This document shows positions 29,857 to 41,859 of a stretch of DNA of 64,000 nt, piece after piece. The notes beneath the pieces were generated by a model. The model was not told where the DNA came from and did no database searches. It saw nothing but the letters and a program-made list of their open reading frames with translations. Each line of letters begins with the position of its first letter. Within the stretch, counting starts at the first letter, position 1. Source of the DNA: Altica lythri (Eukaryota; Arthropoda; Insecta; Coleoptera; Chrysomelidae); assembly GCA_964028335.1 (NCBI GenBank), contig OZ034804.1:67195205-67259204 (forward strand), read 5' to 3'. The position numbers and the translations under genes were made by a program.

Positions 29857-32800
29857 ACCCCCATAAAGGTGGCTGACCCAAAGTGGAGAAATTTATCGAA
29901 ATTTATATCAAAATTAGGTGCTTTTTAGGTGCTATTTAGGTGCGCAAAACAAAAATTAGGTGCACTAACCGTTTTTGAAATATTTACGAAAAACCATGGG
30001 ACCGCCAGCCTTTCACAACCTAGCTGACCCATAATAAAAAAAAACAAAAAACTAGGATTGAATAATCTTTAAATTAAGTGCTAATTAAGTGCTTTTTAAA
30101 ACACGAAACATAAAATAAAAAATTTAAAAATTAAACGTATTAAAATTGAATATATTGATTGTGTATGGCAAAATGTTACATTTCTTCTTACACTTTGAAC
30201 CAAAATGGACATCGGCAGTTTAAGAACTGTTAGAAATCGGTAAAAATTTTTTGTCCCGTAATTTTTTTAATGGATAATTCGGAAGGTCACCACTAAAAAT
30301 TTTTTTTATTGAAGTAAAACTTCTTTAGCGAGACTAGGAGTAAAAAAGTTATTCTAACGGACGTGACGTCATTCTAATAACAGAAACCGGAAACAAAACC
30401 TAATACTGACACGATTTTGCATGGGCGCCGGCAGCAGGGTGCAAGAGGGTGCGCTTGCACCCCCCTGCTATGAAAGAAAATACCTGAATTTACCAGAAAA
30501 TTATATATTTTTTTAATTTTTTTATTAAATTATTGTTTGAATAAAAACTAAAGGCGTCGCGGTTGCTATCCAAATCATTCTACATTCTATATATATATTA
30601 GATCATAATAGTGCGTAGATGCAGATGCACCCCCCTGAAAATAATCCTGGCGGCGCTCATGCGATTTTGCCTACTATATTAAATAAAATTAAATCTGTAA
30701 TTGTATGAATTTACAGCTGATCATCTTGTCAATCGAAATACATTGCTTTATATAAATATTTTTTTGTGTATAAAGTGTTTGTATTAAATATGAATAAACA
30801 ATGTGGATTTATTAATGAAAAAAGTGATGAAAAAATATTGATTGAAAATGAGTGAATAGGTAGGTACTCTATATGCATAAATTTTATTTTTGGTGTGTAA
30901 TTACACTATTTATACCTAATTATTTATACCTATTATTTATACCTAGCTATTTTCGTTTTATAGACTTAAAGAGCTAAAAAGAAAAAGAAATTGTGAACGT
31001 CAAAGGGCATATTATAAGCGCGCCAGAAAGATTTGAAGAAAAATGACAAAAATGAAAAAATGACGAGACAGCTACATTCATTATGATTTGATTAAGTAAG
31101 TTTATATACATACATACATAATATGATAGTAAATAATTGTTTATACGGAAGCTTAACGTTAAGTAAAGAAGCATGTTACACGTTTTTGTTCATGAAATAA
31201 TAATATTCGAAATGTTTTAACACTTTCTTATACTTATTTTAGGTTTGGTTAGGTAGCCATAAAGGCCATAAAACCACTAGTCAGGATGGCTGATCTTTTA
31301 CCAGCAATAACATATCCTTCGTAGACGTGAAGGAAACAAACTTAACTCAGGATTTTAAATTTTATGGAATATGCTATAAAATGCTACAAAATGAAATGGT
31401 TATCTAACTATCGAAGGCTCTTGTGTTGTATTACAATAAGGTAGATACAGCTACAAAATCACACATTCTAAACGTAATGTGTGTATATTTTTAATATTGT
31501 TTACCTATTATTGAAGCAAAACTTCTTTAGGCACGACTAGGGGTAGATTCTAACGGAAGATTCTGATGGAAGTAACTGTATAATTTCAGCTATGGGAGGA
31601 GTTTAAATTTCCGAAATTTATTTATGAAATTTTCAAACGGTTTCAAATACATTAATGGTATTTATAGAGTAAAATCTATGTTTCATATTTTAGTTATCAT
31701 AAACCTATTATTTCATATATAAAAAAAATAATGATAACTTTCAAATTCCTATTTCTAATGAATAATATAAATATAACATCTCATTTTTTTGTAAAGTATA
31801 TAGGCAATAAATATGATTGAATTGTAATTAAATATTTATTTTCCGATACGTACGTCAACAAGTTTTACTTCAATCGCGCGTAAAGGTTACACGCACACTC
31901 TTTTTTTTTTTAATTCGGACCGCTGATCTGAGACTTGCAACCGGTCAGTTCTAAAAAAATGTTAACTATGTTAAGTACAACTAAATTTGATGTACAAAAA
32001 GTGTTGAAAATAAATATTTTTTAATAGAAAAATTGATAATTTTTTGAAAATTGTTACTAGTTGAAATAACAATTAGAGATAATTGTTGAAAATAATGATA
32101 GTTTTTCATCTCTACTCTAAAATAAGCAAGGCTAAATAGGTTAGTTCAACATTCGTTGATTCCTTTGTTTTACTACTTTAATTTTTCTCTTAGATAGAAC
32201 ATTTCTAGCAAAAATTTAAATAAAAAAAATAATTACCTATTGAGACGTTTTTTACTTGTTCGAATTTTTTAGTTGAAATGTCTTGGAGTAGAAAAGTAAT
32301 GGTATAAATAATTTTTGAGTAATTCAGATAGGTGCGCTTCATTTTAAGTAGAGATAAAAAATGGCAGAGAAGTTTTGAGTCGAAATAAAAGTCAATTAAT
32401 TACCGGAGCTACGCGCAAAAAAAACTAAGGAAATTTTATGGGATTATTTCGTATGTATTTGTACCAGTTTTTAAGTGCTTTAAGTGCAGAATGACACACT
32501 TTGTTAAGGACTTTCTGCTATTGAGTCTGTTGCCCTTACTGAGCACTTAAATATTTGACAAAAAGTTTTTTATAATAATTATTATATTTGGAAGTGACCG
32601 GTAAGAAGTATCAGCTCAGTGATCCCAGGTCAAAAAATTAAAAAAATTATTTCATTTCGGACGAGAGAATAGAATTACAAGAAAATTTTAATGATCTATG
32701 TGCTTAAAAAGTGCAGATTGATACTCTTAGTTGAGACACAAGAAAAGTTTGGCCAAATATTTTCAGTTGAAATTGCTCATTAGCAGTTTATTTGGCTCGT

Positions 32801-33369
32801 GAAACTATTGCACTTAATGAGCACTTAAATCTCTGACAAAGTGAATTTTATATTAATCATCATTTCCGGAAATGGCCGGTTGCAAGTCTCAGCTCAGCGG
32901 TTCAAGTTAAAAAAAATTAAAAAATATTTTTAGTGGTGACCTTCCGAATTATCCATTAAAAAAATTACGGAACAAAAAATTTTTACCGATTTCTAACTGT
33001 TCTTAAATTGCCGATGTCCATTTTGGTTCAAAGTGCAAGAAGAAATGTGATATTTTGCCATACACAATCAATATATTCAATTTTAATACGTTTAATTTTT
33101 AAATTTTTTATTTTATGTTTCGTGTTTTAAAAAGCACTTAATTAGCACTTAATTTAAAGATTATTCAATCCTAGTTTTTTGTTTTTTTTTATTATGGGTC
33201 AGCTAGGTTGTTAAAGGCTGGCGGTCCTATGGTTTTTCGTAAATATTTCAAAAACGGTTAGTGCACCTAATTTTTGTTTTGCGCACCTAAATAGCACCTA
33301 AAAAGTACCTAATTTGGACATAAATTTCGACAAATTTTTCCACTTTGGGTCGGCCACCTTTATGGGGGT
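29857..33369. mobile_element. Long-TIR DNA element, ~3.5 kb with ~450-bp arms
   Basis: Left arm 29857-30308 and right arm about 32920-33369 are inverted copies. Tips read ACCCCCATAAAGGTGGC. Each arm holds a row of TAGGTGC (or AGTGCT) words, e.g. TTAGGTGCTTTTTAGGTGCT, that look like subterminal binding sites. The centre has at least one nested MITE (30419-30662), a remnant of basic coding sequence near 30965-31035 (KELKRKRNCERQRAYYKRAR) and internal inverted blocks (GACTTGCAACCGG at 31932 against CCGGTTGCAAGTC at 32875). No transposase is recognised and the target duplication is unclear. Confidence 0.85.
30419..30662. mobile_element. 244-bp MITE with GATTTT flanks
   Basis: Ends are GCATGGGCGCCGGCAG and, inverted, GCATGAGCGCCGCCAGG. 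GATTTT stands just outside on both sides (30413-30418 and 30663-30668). Two G+C-rich hairpin-forming stretches with GTGCGCTTGCACCCCCC and GATGCACCCCCC lie subterminally. It is nested in the long-TIR element. A 6-bp duplication would not fit hAT (8) or Tc1 (2). Confidence 0.72.
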
Positions 33370-33794
33370 AGGATACCCGGAATTTTAAAGACCTGTATTA
33401 AGGTAAGCCTTAAATATAAGATACGTTTCTGATAATTTTTGTTATGTTAAGTCCGTTCCCTTAATGTCCCTAATCTAATAGATTCTTTCTAACTTAGTTT
33501 CTTATCTTTTCTCCGAATTATTTCTAAAAAAATAAGTGGCGTCCTTTACCGATTTTCGTTTATTGTGCCTTTAGCCTATCTTCAAATATTTCCTTTCCCT
33601 AATACTTGTCCAATTGCTCCCCCGATCCACGACTCGCTCTCCTCCTACACCCTGAGTGCCGTTCGCAATCTGATAACCCCTGGTGAGCCTTTAACATCTG
33701 AAAAAGATTGTTATAACGTATAAAAAAACTACTTGCTAGCTCTTATATTAACCAATTTTCGGTGGAAGTTGATGGTATTTTTTTTTACTTTTAT
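33370..33794. other. AT-rich spacer, no feature recognised
   Basis: No gene or repeat was recognised between the two TIR elements. Confidence 0.4.
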
Positions 33795-34555
33795 AATAGA
33801 CTACTTGACACATAACTAATTTCATACAATTAATGAGTATTTCTTACAGTATTTAGCTAACGAAACCAAAATATATCGATTTTAATAACTAAATGCGTAA
33901 GATTAATTTAAAAATTCAATTTAAAAAATGTGTTTAATTTGAATCGCCGAAAACGCTGTCGTCCATGTTGTGACGTCTTACATATTGTAAACAAAACGAG
34001 TAAACGTGATTTAAGCCAGAAAACAGAAAAAGAAGAAGAAGAAGAAGAAGAAGTAAAACTGATTTGACGTGGTGTTATTACAATTATAAATATTTCTATA
34101 AAAACTCTTTATTACGTTCTTAATTTGTTTGCTATTATTATACACCCAGTATTAACAAGTTTATTTCACTTCTTCTAATTAAACATTTCTCTTACTGACA
34201 TACTGACTACTTCTATTCAGGACTTGGGCCAACCGAGGAGAGGGTATAATGATAATAATAATGTTGATAGCCTTTAGAATATAATTATGTAATTAATATT
34301 TTTGCTGCTTCCGGGTCTTAGGGCGGCAAATATTTAAATTTATATCTAACAAATGTTTGTTTACAATACGTATGACGTCAGAGCACAGACTAAAATGGCG
34401 GACAGCGTTTTCGCGCCTACCTGAAGAATTTGATTTTAAATTACAATTTTGTGGTTTTATAGGTGTTGAAAAAATATAGTAATATTTTTTTGGCCTTAGT
34501 AGCACAAATATAAACTATTTAGGACCTAGTTTAAAAAAGAGTCAACTAGCCTATT
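33795..34555. mobile_element. TIR element, copy 2 (first copy 20815-21677)
   Basis: Ends ATAGACTACTTGACAC and, inverted, AATAGGCTAGTTGAC; inner blocks CGAAAACGCTGTCGTCCATG and CGTATGACGTCA match copy 1. The coding exon of copy 1 is absent. A (GAA)n run at 34029-34054 lies inside. Confidence 0.85.
34029..34054. repeat. Microsatellite (GAA)n
   Basis: An uninterrupted run of about eight GAA units inside the TIR element. Confidence 0.95.
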
Positions 34556-34570
34556 CTCTTATTCCAGAAT

Positions 34571-34925
34571 TTACAGGGTGGACACACATGTTACCATTTT
34601 GGATGTGTCTCTCGAGCAAACTATTTAGTTTAGAAAAAAATGATAATGAAAACCTAAATATCATTTTTGAAGACCTATCTATCACCCCACACGTATGAGT
34701 TTGATGAAAAAAATTGAGTTTTAGTTCTAGTTTTAGTATAGGGAACCCTCAATTTTTTTGTATGTAAACTCTTAATGCGGTTCACAAAATACATCTACTT
34801 ACCAAGTTTTAACAGTATAGTTCTTAAAATTAAGGAAAAAATTGGCTGTGACATACGGACTGTCTGACAGACAGACATGACGAATCTATAAGGGTTCCGT
34901 TTTTTACCATTTTGCTACGGAAACA
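34571..34925 (+). repeat. Dispersed arthropod repeat ending GGGTTCCGTTTTTT
   Basis: The stretch contains CCCCACACGTATGAGTTTGATG, AATGCGGTTCACA, ACATCTACTTACCAAGTTT, TGACATACGGACTGTCTGACAG and CTATAAGGGTTCCGTTTTTT. I recall the same series of blocks from repeats in many arthropod genomes, so the identification is from memory and the class (SINE or DNA element) is open. Confidence 0.5.
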
Positions 34926-35721
34926 GGTCTTTCTCAACATTTTGTTTCAATTAATTAATACGTAATGTTTGCATCAAGTGTTATAAAATTAAAGAGTTTC
35001 TTCGTAGAGTGGCAATTTTTTGTTTTTACGAATGGAATAGAAAAATAAATTCTGCTAAAACGTTTTCAGATTTAATTGCCCATTAATACCTTGTTGTAAA
35101 ATCCTGCTAAACCATTAACTGTATAATTACAATCTCAAGTAGTTTTTATAACCCTTAAACTCACACCATTAACTTCAGAGCAGACTGAATTTAGATTTTT
35201 CGCTAAAGATACACTAAAACTGCACTGAAATGCTTCTCTAACTTTGGATGTGACCTTTTTATCGCCGCTTGCAGTATAGTACAGACCTCTACTATTGATT
35301 TACTGGCTTTTCTCACGTACCGAATTCGGTAAATGAGTCAGAAATTTCATGAATTCAATGTGGCATGTAATTCCGCAAACACGTCTTGTGACGTTTTTCA
35401 GGGTATGTGAGAATAGAAAAGGACGTGTTCGTATCTGATGCAGACAAGTTGTCTGAAAAAGCGGTGTCATAGGGCAGGTTTGGCGTCGAGGCGTAAATGA
35501 TGTTTAAAACTTTTTGTTATATGTAGTTAGTAAGTATCAGCTAATAAATTAAAAGCGATACAATTTAAATTCTCTAACTTCGTTTAAAATTTACAATCAG
35601 CATTTTAAAATTTTACGGTTGAAATAAAGTTAAACATTTAAACAGGATTTGCTATTTTTAATAATTGCTGAGGATTTAAAAAAAGTTCATTCTAATATTC
35701 GAGGTTCGAATTTATTAACTA
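34926..35721. other. AT-rich spacer, no feature recognised
   Basis: No frame or repeat is seen. There is a slightly more G+C-rich patch at 35370-35500 without recognisable signals. Confidence 0.4.
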
Positions 35722-36260
35722 CTAGCTGACCAGGCGAACCTCGTATGCTTATTAATCAATGATTTCTTTTTTTGTTTTTATTGTTTTTATCATATTTTTT
35801 TATTTAAGGAAATCGTTTACTAGTTTTAGTTTTGAGTTTTGTTAATTTTTTGTTATTGTCAAAGAGATTAGTATTAAGAGATATGACATAAAAATTAAAA
35901 AATTCATTAAAGAAACTTGAAATTAAGAGTAATATGAATATTTTTTTATTCATGACAAAAAAAATCTTGTTAAAAAAATAGGGGTTGATCGTAGAGGGGT
36001 GAAAAATCCAGAGGAATATAAAATTTTTTACTCTAAGTCATGACAAAATAAAAAAATTCTTGTTCAAAAAATTAAAGTTTTAGAGATGTGAAAATTTAGG
36101 ATTGTTTGTAATTTTGCATGCTGAATCAGAAAAAAAAAATAGAAACAAAAATGCTGTCTTAAAAATGAAAAAAAAAACATTAGGGTGGACCACCCTTAAC
36201 ATTTAAAGAGATGAAAAATAATTTTTTCCGATTCGCCACCCTATCCGATATGAACGCTAA

Positions 36261-36880
36261 GTGAGTGGTTACATTGGATGCGGATACGTACGATTTTTTA
36301 ATCGTGTGATGCCGTAAGACCATTTGTCGTACGATTGTGTGGTTACATTGTTTGCGATTTGTTGGATTTGCAGTTTAAAGGATTTACATTTCCTTAAAAA
36401 TAGTTGTTAGAAATTTATGGTAATTAATAAAAAAAGAAAATATTTGGTTAATGGTATATACTTAAAGAGAGACAAGAAAGGGGAGTAAGTAACCCTCTTT
36501 AATGAGTTAAATACGCGGCCACAAAAGTTTTATGAGTACTTTAGAATGTTTCCTTCAACATTTAATTATATACTTAATATGATCTACCAACAACTCGAAA
36601 CATATTCTAATTTTCGGAAAAGTATTCATCCTAATGTTTGAAATCAGGTGCTGTTTGTTTTTCTCACTTAGTTGTCCGACATCGTACGAAAACATCCGAC
36701 TACATCGCAACTATTCTAACCGCAAACCTTTAAATTAGTTAGTTTGTTTTTACGTCCGACATCGTACGACATCGCACGACTAAAAAATCGTACGTATGCA
36801 CATCCAATGTAACCATTCACTTAGTGTTAGAGTATGTTTCGAGTTGTTGGTGCGCATCCACATCCAATGTAACCATTCAC
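36261..36880 (+). mobile_element. PIF/Harbinger deletion derivative with TAA target duplication
   Basis: Terminal inverted repeats GTGAGTGGTTACATTGGATG and, inverted, GTGAATGGTTACATTGGATG are flanked by TAA at 36258-36260 and 36881-36883, the PIF/Harbinger type of target. The right end is doubled: a second copy of the TIR lies at about 36775-36828. CGTACGA words recur near both ends. Coding remnant 36490-36640 supports the class. Confidence 0.83.
36490..36640 (+). pseudogene. PIF/Harbinger transposase N-terminal fragment
   Basis: After a stop, the frame reads NELNTRPQKFYEYFRMFPST and continues with FNYILNMIYQQL and NFRKSIHPNV. This is the helical region near the N-terminus of Harbinger transposases (usually ..FFDYFRMS..FDYIL...). 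The DDE core is deleted. Confidence 0.75.
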
Positions 36881-36960
36881 TAAGATTCACGAAAATCGGA
36901 TGAGCCGTTTCGGAGGAGTTCAACCACAAACACAGTGACACGAGAATTTTATATATTAGA

Positions 36961-37083
36961 TATTATTAAAAATCAGTAATAACCCTGTGTGAGAGCGAAA
37001 TTTTTTTTTAGTAGAATCGGAATCCACTCACCTAATTTGACCACCCCGTCAGGATTCCGAGATATGTAATATTCATAAAATAG
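36961..37083. other. Short spacer
   Basis: No feature is seen between the Helitron and the hairpin element. Confidence 0.4.
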
Positions 37084-37493
37084 TTATTTATGAAACAGTT
37101 CGTGAAGTATGCTTTTTGCGCACGCACGCGATGTTTAGAGCACGAGCGAAGCGAGTGCTATATATCGCGTAAGTGCGCAAAAAGCACTTCACGCACAGTT
37201 TCATACAATATTTTATCTACGATAATTAAATAAAAAATAATTACAAGAAAGCAATTTATTTTCAATTCATTTACAAGATACTAACAAAACTAATGCTCTC
37301 ATAGCAACACCATGGCAACGCGAATGCTAAGGATATTTGATTATATGAAGGTGTGTCAAAAACAGTGCGAAAAAGTAAATCCCATTTAAAATACATTGTT
37401 ACTTCACGCACACTTTCAATCCTTCACGCACTGCTGTCTATAATGATAGTTTTCACGAACTAAAAATTGATACATAATATGAGGTAGAGTAGA
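37084..37493. mobile_element. 410-bp hairpin element, copy 1
   Basis: It is nearly identical and of equal length to 40113-40522. Both start TTATTTATGAAACAGTTCGTG and end GAGGTAGAGTAGA. A long hairpin lies at 37110-37186 (TGCTTTTTGCGCAC paired with GTGCGCAAAAAGCA, inner stem CGCGAT..ATCGCG and AGCAC..GTGCT). It is non-coding. Confidence 0.85.
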
Positions 37494-38279
37494 GAAAACA
37501 GTTTTTTAAATATTTTTAACGTTATAAACAAGCAAATCAAGATTATACTCTACTCTAAAATAAGCACTTTACGAATACTGTGCAATATTTTTTCAAGCAT
37601 TGTGACAATTTAAAAAAAATATGTCAAGGGTGGATGGAAAACAAGAACCCAGTACAATCTCGATCGAAATTCTTTGATGAAGTGTCGAAATGAAGTTAGC
37701 CGAGGCGATGAGACATACTAGCATAGACTAAATTAATTTTTGACCACTACATACTCGTTGGACATGTAATAAACTCAGTCGCAAGGCAAGCTTTAAAGAT
37801 GGATGACGTGCAAAAGGGTTTGTTCCTGTGACTACCAACTTCTACTTCACACGACATACATTGGAAAGGGCATCCATTAAACTAAAATCGCGTAATATAG
37901 TGTGACACTTTGTACTCGATCTTCGATCCCTTTGACTTAGTCATAAAAAACCAACACACGAGGCGAAGCCAAGCAGTATAAAGTGTCTCTCTACACTCTC
38001 GTTCTCGGTCAACTTTTATCAACTTCGCGAGTAGTGTAGTGAACGGTTTATACAAAAACTACTTGAGTCGATTTTCATAGGTTTAAACACGATTTCATAC
38101 GTTTTTAGAGTAACGGATCACTTTACAAAGACTACAATATTATGAAAAATAACATAAAATAAAAACAGGTAGTAGGTTACCGTTACCATGGCGTGCAGTG
38201 GCTTTATGGTAGGACAAAATCCTTATCTTAATCGTAGATTAATTTTTGAAAATTAGCCAAAAGAAAATTAAATATTTAG
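37494..38279. other. Spacer, no feature recognised
   Basis: No gene or repeat is seen. A palindromic-looking CACTCTCGTTCTCGG patch near 37990 is not explained. Confidence 0.4.
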
Positions 38280-38368
38280 AAATGTGAAAACAAAAAAATA
38301 CATTAAAGAGTCGAACCTGCGTCCTTATTTTTATACGATAGCTCCTTAACCGCTGAGCCACGGTAGGC
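38280..38368 (-). mobile_element. tRNA-derived SINE remnant, minus strand
   Basis: On the minus strand the sequence reads GCCTACCGTGGCTCAGCGGT (A box TGGCTCAGCGG) and, about 35 bases later, GCAGGTTCGACTC (B box). The acceptor and anticodon stems do not fold into a full tRNA, so it is a tRNA-like SINE head rather than a tRNA gene. Its end on the left is not defined. Confidence 0.5.
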
Positions 38369-38836
38369 AAGGTAACGATGCATTTAACCTAGTAATTTTG
38401 TGCAGCAAGATAAATCGTCATGCAACTTTTTGCATTCGATTCGAGAAAGTGCATTAGAAAAATGCATTTCCAAAATCCATCGCGAAAAGATGGAAAATAA
38501 AAAATTTGAAACTCGGGAAATATTAACGCAAATGTGTTCAATTTTTATACTTGGGGGATTTGGGGATCGCTAAATACAAATTTCATGGTAGCCATGGTCT
38601 CCGCGGTACCTGGTGCACAGGGTGGAACTTCTCGTCTAGAAGTATGTTAGATATATTACATTATTTACTATGGTATTTAAATATTTATATTGAATTGTTT
38701 ATTTAAGTTATATGATAAAAGTTTGGTATTAATTAAAAAATAAAACTAAATTTTAATATCAATACCAACAAAAAAAAATATAGATAATGAACGAAAAATA
38801 TTTATTATATTTTATCATTTGAATTTTATTCTTCTC
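38369..38836. other. AT-rich spacer, no feature recognised
   Basis: No gene or repeat was recognised. Confidence 0.4.
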
Positions 38837-38998
38837 CTATATTTTCGTCTGCGTATTTAGATGATTCTTATTGTTTTGTATATTTTTCAACATTTGTGCA
38901 ATTACATGCTGCACAATATTTGCAAGCCAAGTTGCAAACCAAGCCATACTTTCTCCATCCTCAAGAGGTACTGCAATCTTTTTTCGAACTGCAAAAAA
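38837..38998 (-). pseudogene. Possible terminal coding exon, unrecognised
   Basis: On the minus strand an acceptor-like TTTTTTTGCAG is followed by a frame of about 53 codons that reads RKKIAVPLEDGESMAWFATW, then LANIVQHVIAQMLKN, and a TAG at 38837-38839. The amphipathic, A/V/I-rich wording looks protein-like, unlike most AT-rich frames here. I do not recognise a family and found no upstream exon. Confidence 0.3.
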
Positions 38999-39464
38999 TC
39001 AAATTCATTACATTTGGAGAACCAAGAGGCATCTTTACTGGAACATAAAAACTTTATTTCAGTTACCATCCCCAATGAACATGATTCAAAACACTTTCTC
39101 CTTGATACCAATTCTGAACTTGCAAATTTACTCTTTCCAGATGCTAAGCGATACCGTTAAACAATTTACTTATGGAAACCTTTTTATTTTTTGATATAAT
39201 CATTAGATGGGCTTTTAAGTATGTACTTCGGTGCCTCTACTACGGTGGTTCGTTGGCACTTTAAATATCCTTTGGTTAAACTTTGTTGTCTAGAAACCCT
39301 GTCGGATGTTATATTTTTTTAATTGTTTCTTAACATAATTATTTGTCTGTCTAATTTATAAATGTTTATATTTCATGAAAACTAATCTTATTCCGCCAAA
39401 CAATTATCTAAATATATTTAAAAAATAAAGCTATTACCTTTATGTAACTAACAAAAATGGATAA
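38999..39464. other. Spacer, no feature recognised
   Basis: Frames on both strands at 38861-39194 overlap and are judged to be chance, except the exon-like end above. Confidence 0.4.
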
Positions 39465-40894
39465 TCTATACCTATAATAAATCTGTAGAGAGGTCAATTC
39501 TGTACATAAAATATATTTCCAAAATAAATATCAGGGGGTGATTAGGGATCGATACTGATGCCAAAAATGCAGTCAGTAAAATTTTTGTATGTCTGTCTGT
39601 CTGTCTGTCTGTATAACCGCTATAGAAACAAAAACTACTCGACGGATTTTAACGAAACTTGGTACAAGTATTTTTCATACTCCTGTACTGGTTATAGTAT
39701 ACTTTTCATCACGCTATAATCAATTGGAGCAGAGCAGTGGAGGGAAATGTTGGGAAAACGAAAGAAGTTACTCCATTTTTTTAAGCTTTCGTCGCGTGTG
39801 CAACCTTAATGGTTAAAACTATACAGAAATCATCTTATTTTTATAATTTGGAGGTCCACTGTGAGCGGATTTTACAAAATTTCACCCTCAAGGGGCATTG
39901 TGGGGGCCTGAAAATTAAAAAAAATAAAATAAAAATTAAAATCTATAAGTCCTACAGGTTTAAAACTTTTCAAAATAGTTATTTTTATAATTTGGAAGTC
40001 AACGGATTTTACCAAATTTCACCAACAGGGGGGGTTGTGGTTGTGGGGCGTAAAAAATAAAAAAAATAAAATTAAAATCTCAGTCCTACAGGTTTGAAAC
40101 TTTGCATAATATTTATTTATGAAACAGTTCGTGAAGTATGCTTTTTGCGCACGCACGCGATGTTTAGAGCACGAGTAAAGCGAGTGCTAAATATCGCGTA
40201 AGTGCGCAAAAAGCACGTCACGCACAGTTTCATACAATATTTTATCTACGATATTCAAATAAAAAATAATTACAAGAAAGCAATTTATTTTCAATGCATT
40301 TACAAGATACTAACAAAACTAATGCTCTCATAGCAACACCATGGCAACGCGAATGCTAAGGATATTTGATTATATGAAGGTGTGTCAAAAACAGTGTGAA
40401 AAAGTAAATCCCATTTAAAATACATTGTTACTTCACGCACACTTTCAATCCTTCGCGCACTGCTGTCTATAATGACAGTTTTCACGATTTAAAAATTGAT
40501 ACATAATATGAGGTAGAGTAGATAATAGTTATTTTTATAAATTTGAGGTCAGTTGTGAACGGATTTTAGAAAATTACACCCACAAGGGGGCATGCGGGAG
40601 CGTGAAAAATAATCTATACATATAATAAATCTGTAGAAATGAAAATTCTGTACATTAAAGATATTTAAAAAATAATAATTTTTTTATCTGTAGGTATGTC
40701 TGTATATGTTTGTGCGCGCATCAAATTAAAACTACTGATCCTATTCAAATGCAGTTTTCACAGATGTATTTGTCGTCTTTCAACTTAATATCTGGTGTAT
40801 AAAAATTTTGCCCCCATGTCTTTAACGAGGTCGGGGGAGAAATTTTTATATAACAATCAACAAGCCAAGCGAACGACGTCGCGGGTACAGCTAG
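39465..40894 (+). mobile_element. Composite non-autonomous Helitron, plus strand
   Basis: Starts TCTATACCTATAATAAATCTG after an A and ends GCGGGTACAGCTAG before a T, with a short GCGA..TCGC hairpin just upstream of the end. A second 5'-type start, TCTATACATATAATAAATCTG, lies inside at 40613, making a 282-bp terminal unit. Tandem units (CACCC.CAAGGGG, CTATAAGTCCTACAGGTTT) occupy the first part. The same layout is found at 13643-14909 in the other orientation. A 410-bp hairpin element is inserted at 40113-40522. Confidence 0.84.
40113..40522. mobile_element. 410-bp hairpin element, copy 2
   Basis: Near-identical to 37084-37493. It interrupts a Helitron tandem unit between TTTGCATAAT and TAATAGTTATTTTT, so TAAT (or ATAAT) may be its target duplication. 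Confidence 0.83.
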
Positions 40895-41859
40895 TAAATA
40901 ATAAACATTAACAAGCACAACATTTGTGTATTTTTTTTGTTTGTTACTGTTTTTATCTAGAAATAAATATTAATCGTCATTTTTTATTATCATTGTATAA
41001 AATTTTAATAAATAGATAAACTAGGGTCATTTTTTTAGTTCTGCTGAAACGTGAAATTTCAAAATTTGCAAAGCAAACAAAGAGACACAGACATATATTC
41101 ACATTGTTTGCTTATTCCATGGAGAACATTGTAGTAAAAACGAATTACAAACAGACACGTTGTACGTGTACTTAATAGTCTTAGTAGTTTCTTCTTTTTC
41201 TCAACTTTTAATTAAAACAATTCACAATTACAAGTGCATGACTGGTAATTTAATGACATACTGCAGAAACACACAGAGAAAAGTTAAACAGTTGTCTTTG
41301 TGCTATTTTATAAAACAAGCACCGGTTGCAACTTTTCTAATAACTTATGTAATACAAACAATAGCAGATTATTTTGTTGAAAATTTGGTACCGTCAATAA
41401 AGGAATCCAATTTTAACGGATAATTGGTTCTGTAGTGCGCCTTTAGTGACAAACTTCTTTGAAAACTATAAACTGACTGTTATTGGAACTATGAAAAAGA
41501 ATAAAAAAGGAATTACCTTTCGAGTTTTGTGATCTTTGTTTTTAAGAACTGAAACTGGGAACATCTTTATTTTTGTTTGACCAAAATATGAGTCTAGTCT
41601 CGTATCAGCTAAAGGAAAATAAACTATAATAAGAGCCTGAGGTATGGATATCACTACACAACAAGAGGATGCACAATGGGTAATATGTGGACTTAGTGCT
41701 GGCAGAGCACTTGCTCTCCCCTTCTCAAATTTCCAGATATAGAAGCATCCATTAAATCCAGGAATGGCAGAAGTAAAAGCTAACTATTCCAACTCTTGGT
41801 CTACAATTGAGAGCAGCAATTACTGATGTATGTAAAGGAAATACAAGGTTGCCCTATAG
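40895..41859. other. Spacer with unrecognised frames
   Basis: A plus frame of 87 codons at 41160-41423 and a minus frame of 62 codons at 41466-41654 have no recognisable motif and no splice context. Confidence 0.35.

Larger units (their letters stand above)
35722..36960 (-). mobile_element. Helitron, minus strand, carrying a PIF/Harbinger derivative
   Basis: On the minus strand the element starts TCTAATATATAAAATTCTCG (36960 leftwards), followed by GTGTCACTGTGTTTG and CTCCTCCGAAACGGCTCATC. This start is very common for Helitrons in arthropods. It ends ..CGCCTGGTCAGCTAG at 35722, with A-T context. No Rep-helicase is present. A 620-bp PIF/Harbinger-like element is inserted at 36261-36880. Confidence 0.8.

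Noticed and set aside
38280..38368. tRNA gene on the minus strand
   Set aside because: A and B boxes are present, but the acceptor stem does not pair and the loop region between the boxes is not tRNA-like.
38861..39194. Two overlapping plus-strand frames of 99 and 107 codons
   Set aside because: They overlap each other and are antisense to a better exon-like reading on the minus strand.
41160..41423. 87-codon frame with hydrophobic stretches as a membrane protein gene
   Set aside because: No homologous motif, no leader or splice context, composition like translated AT-rich DNA.
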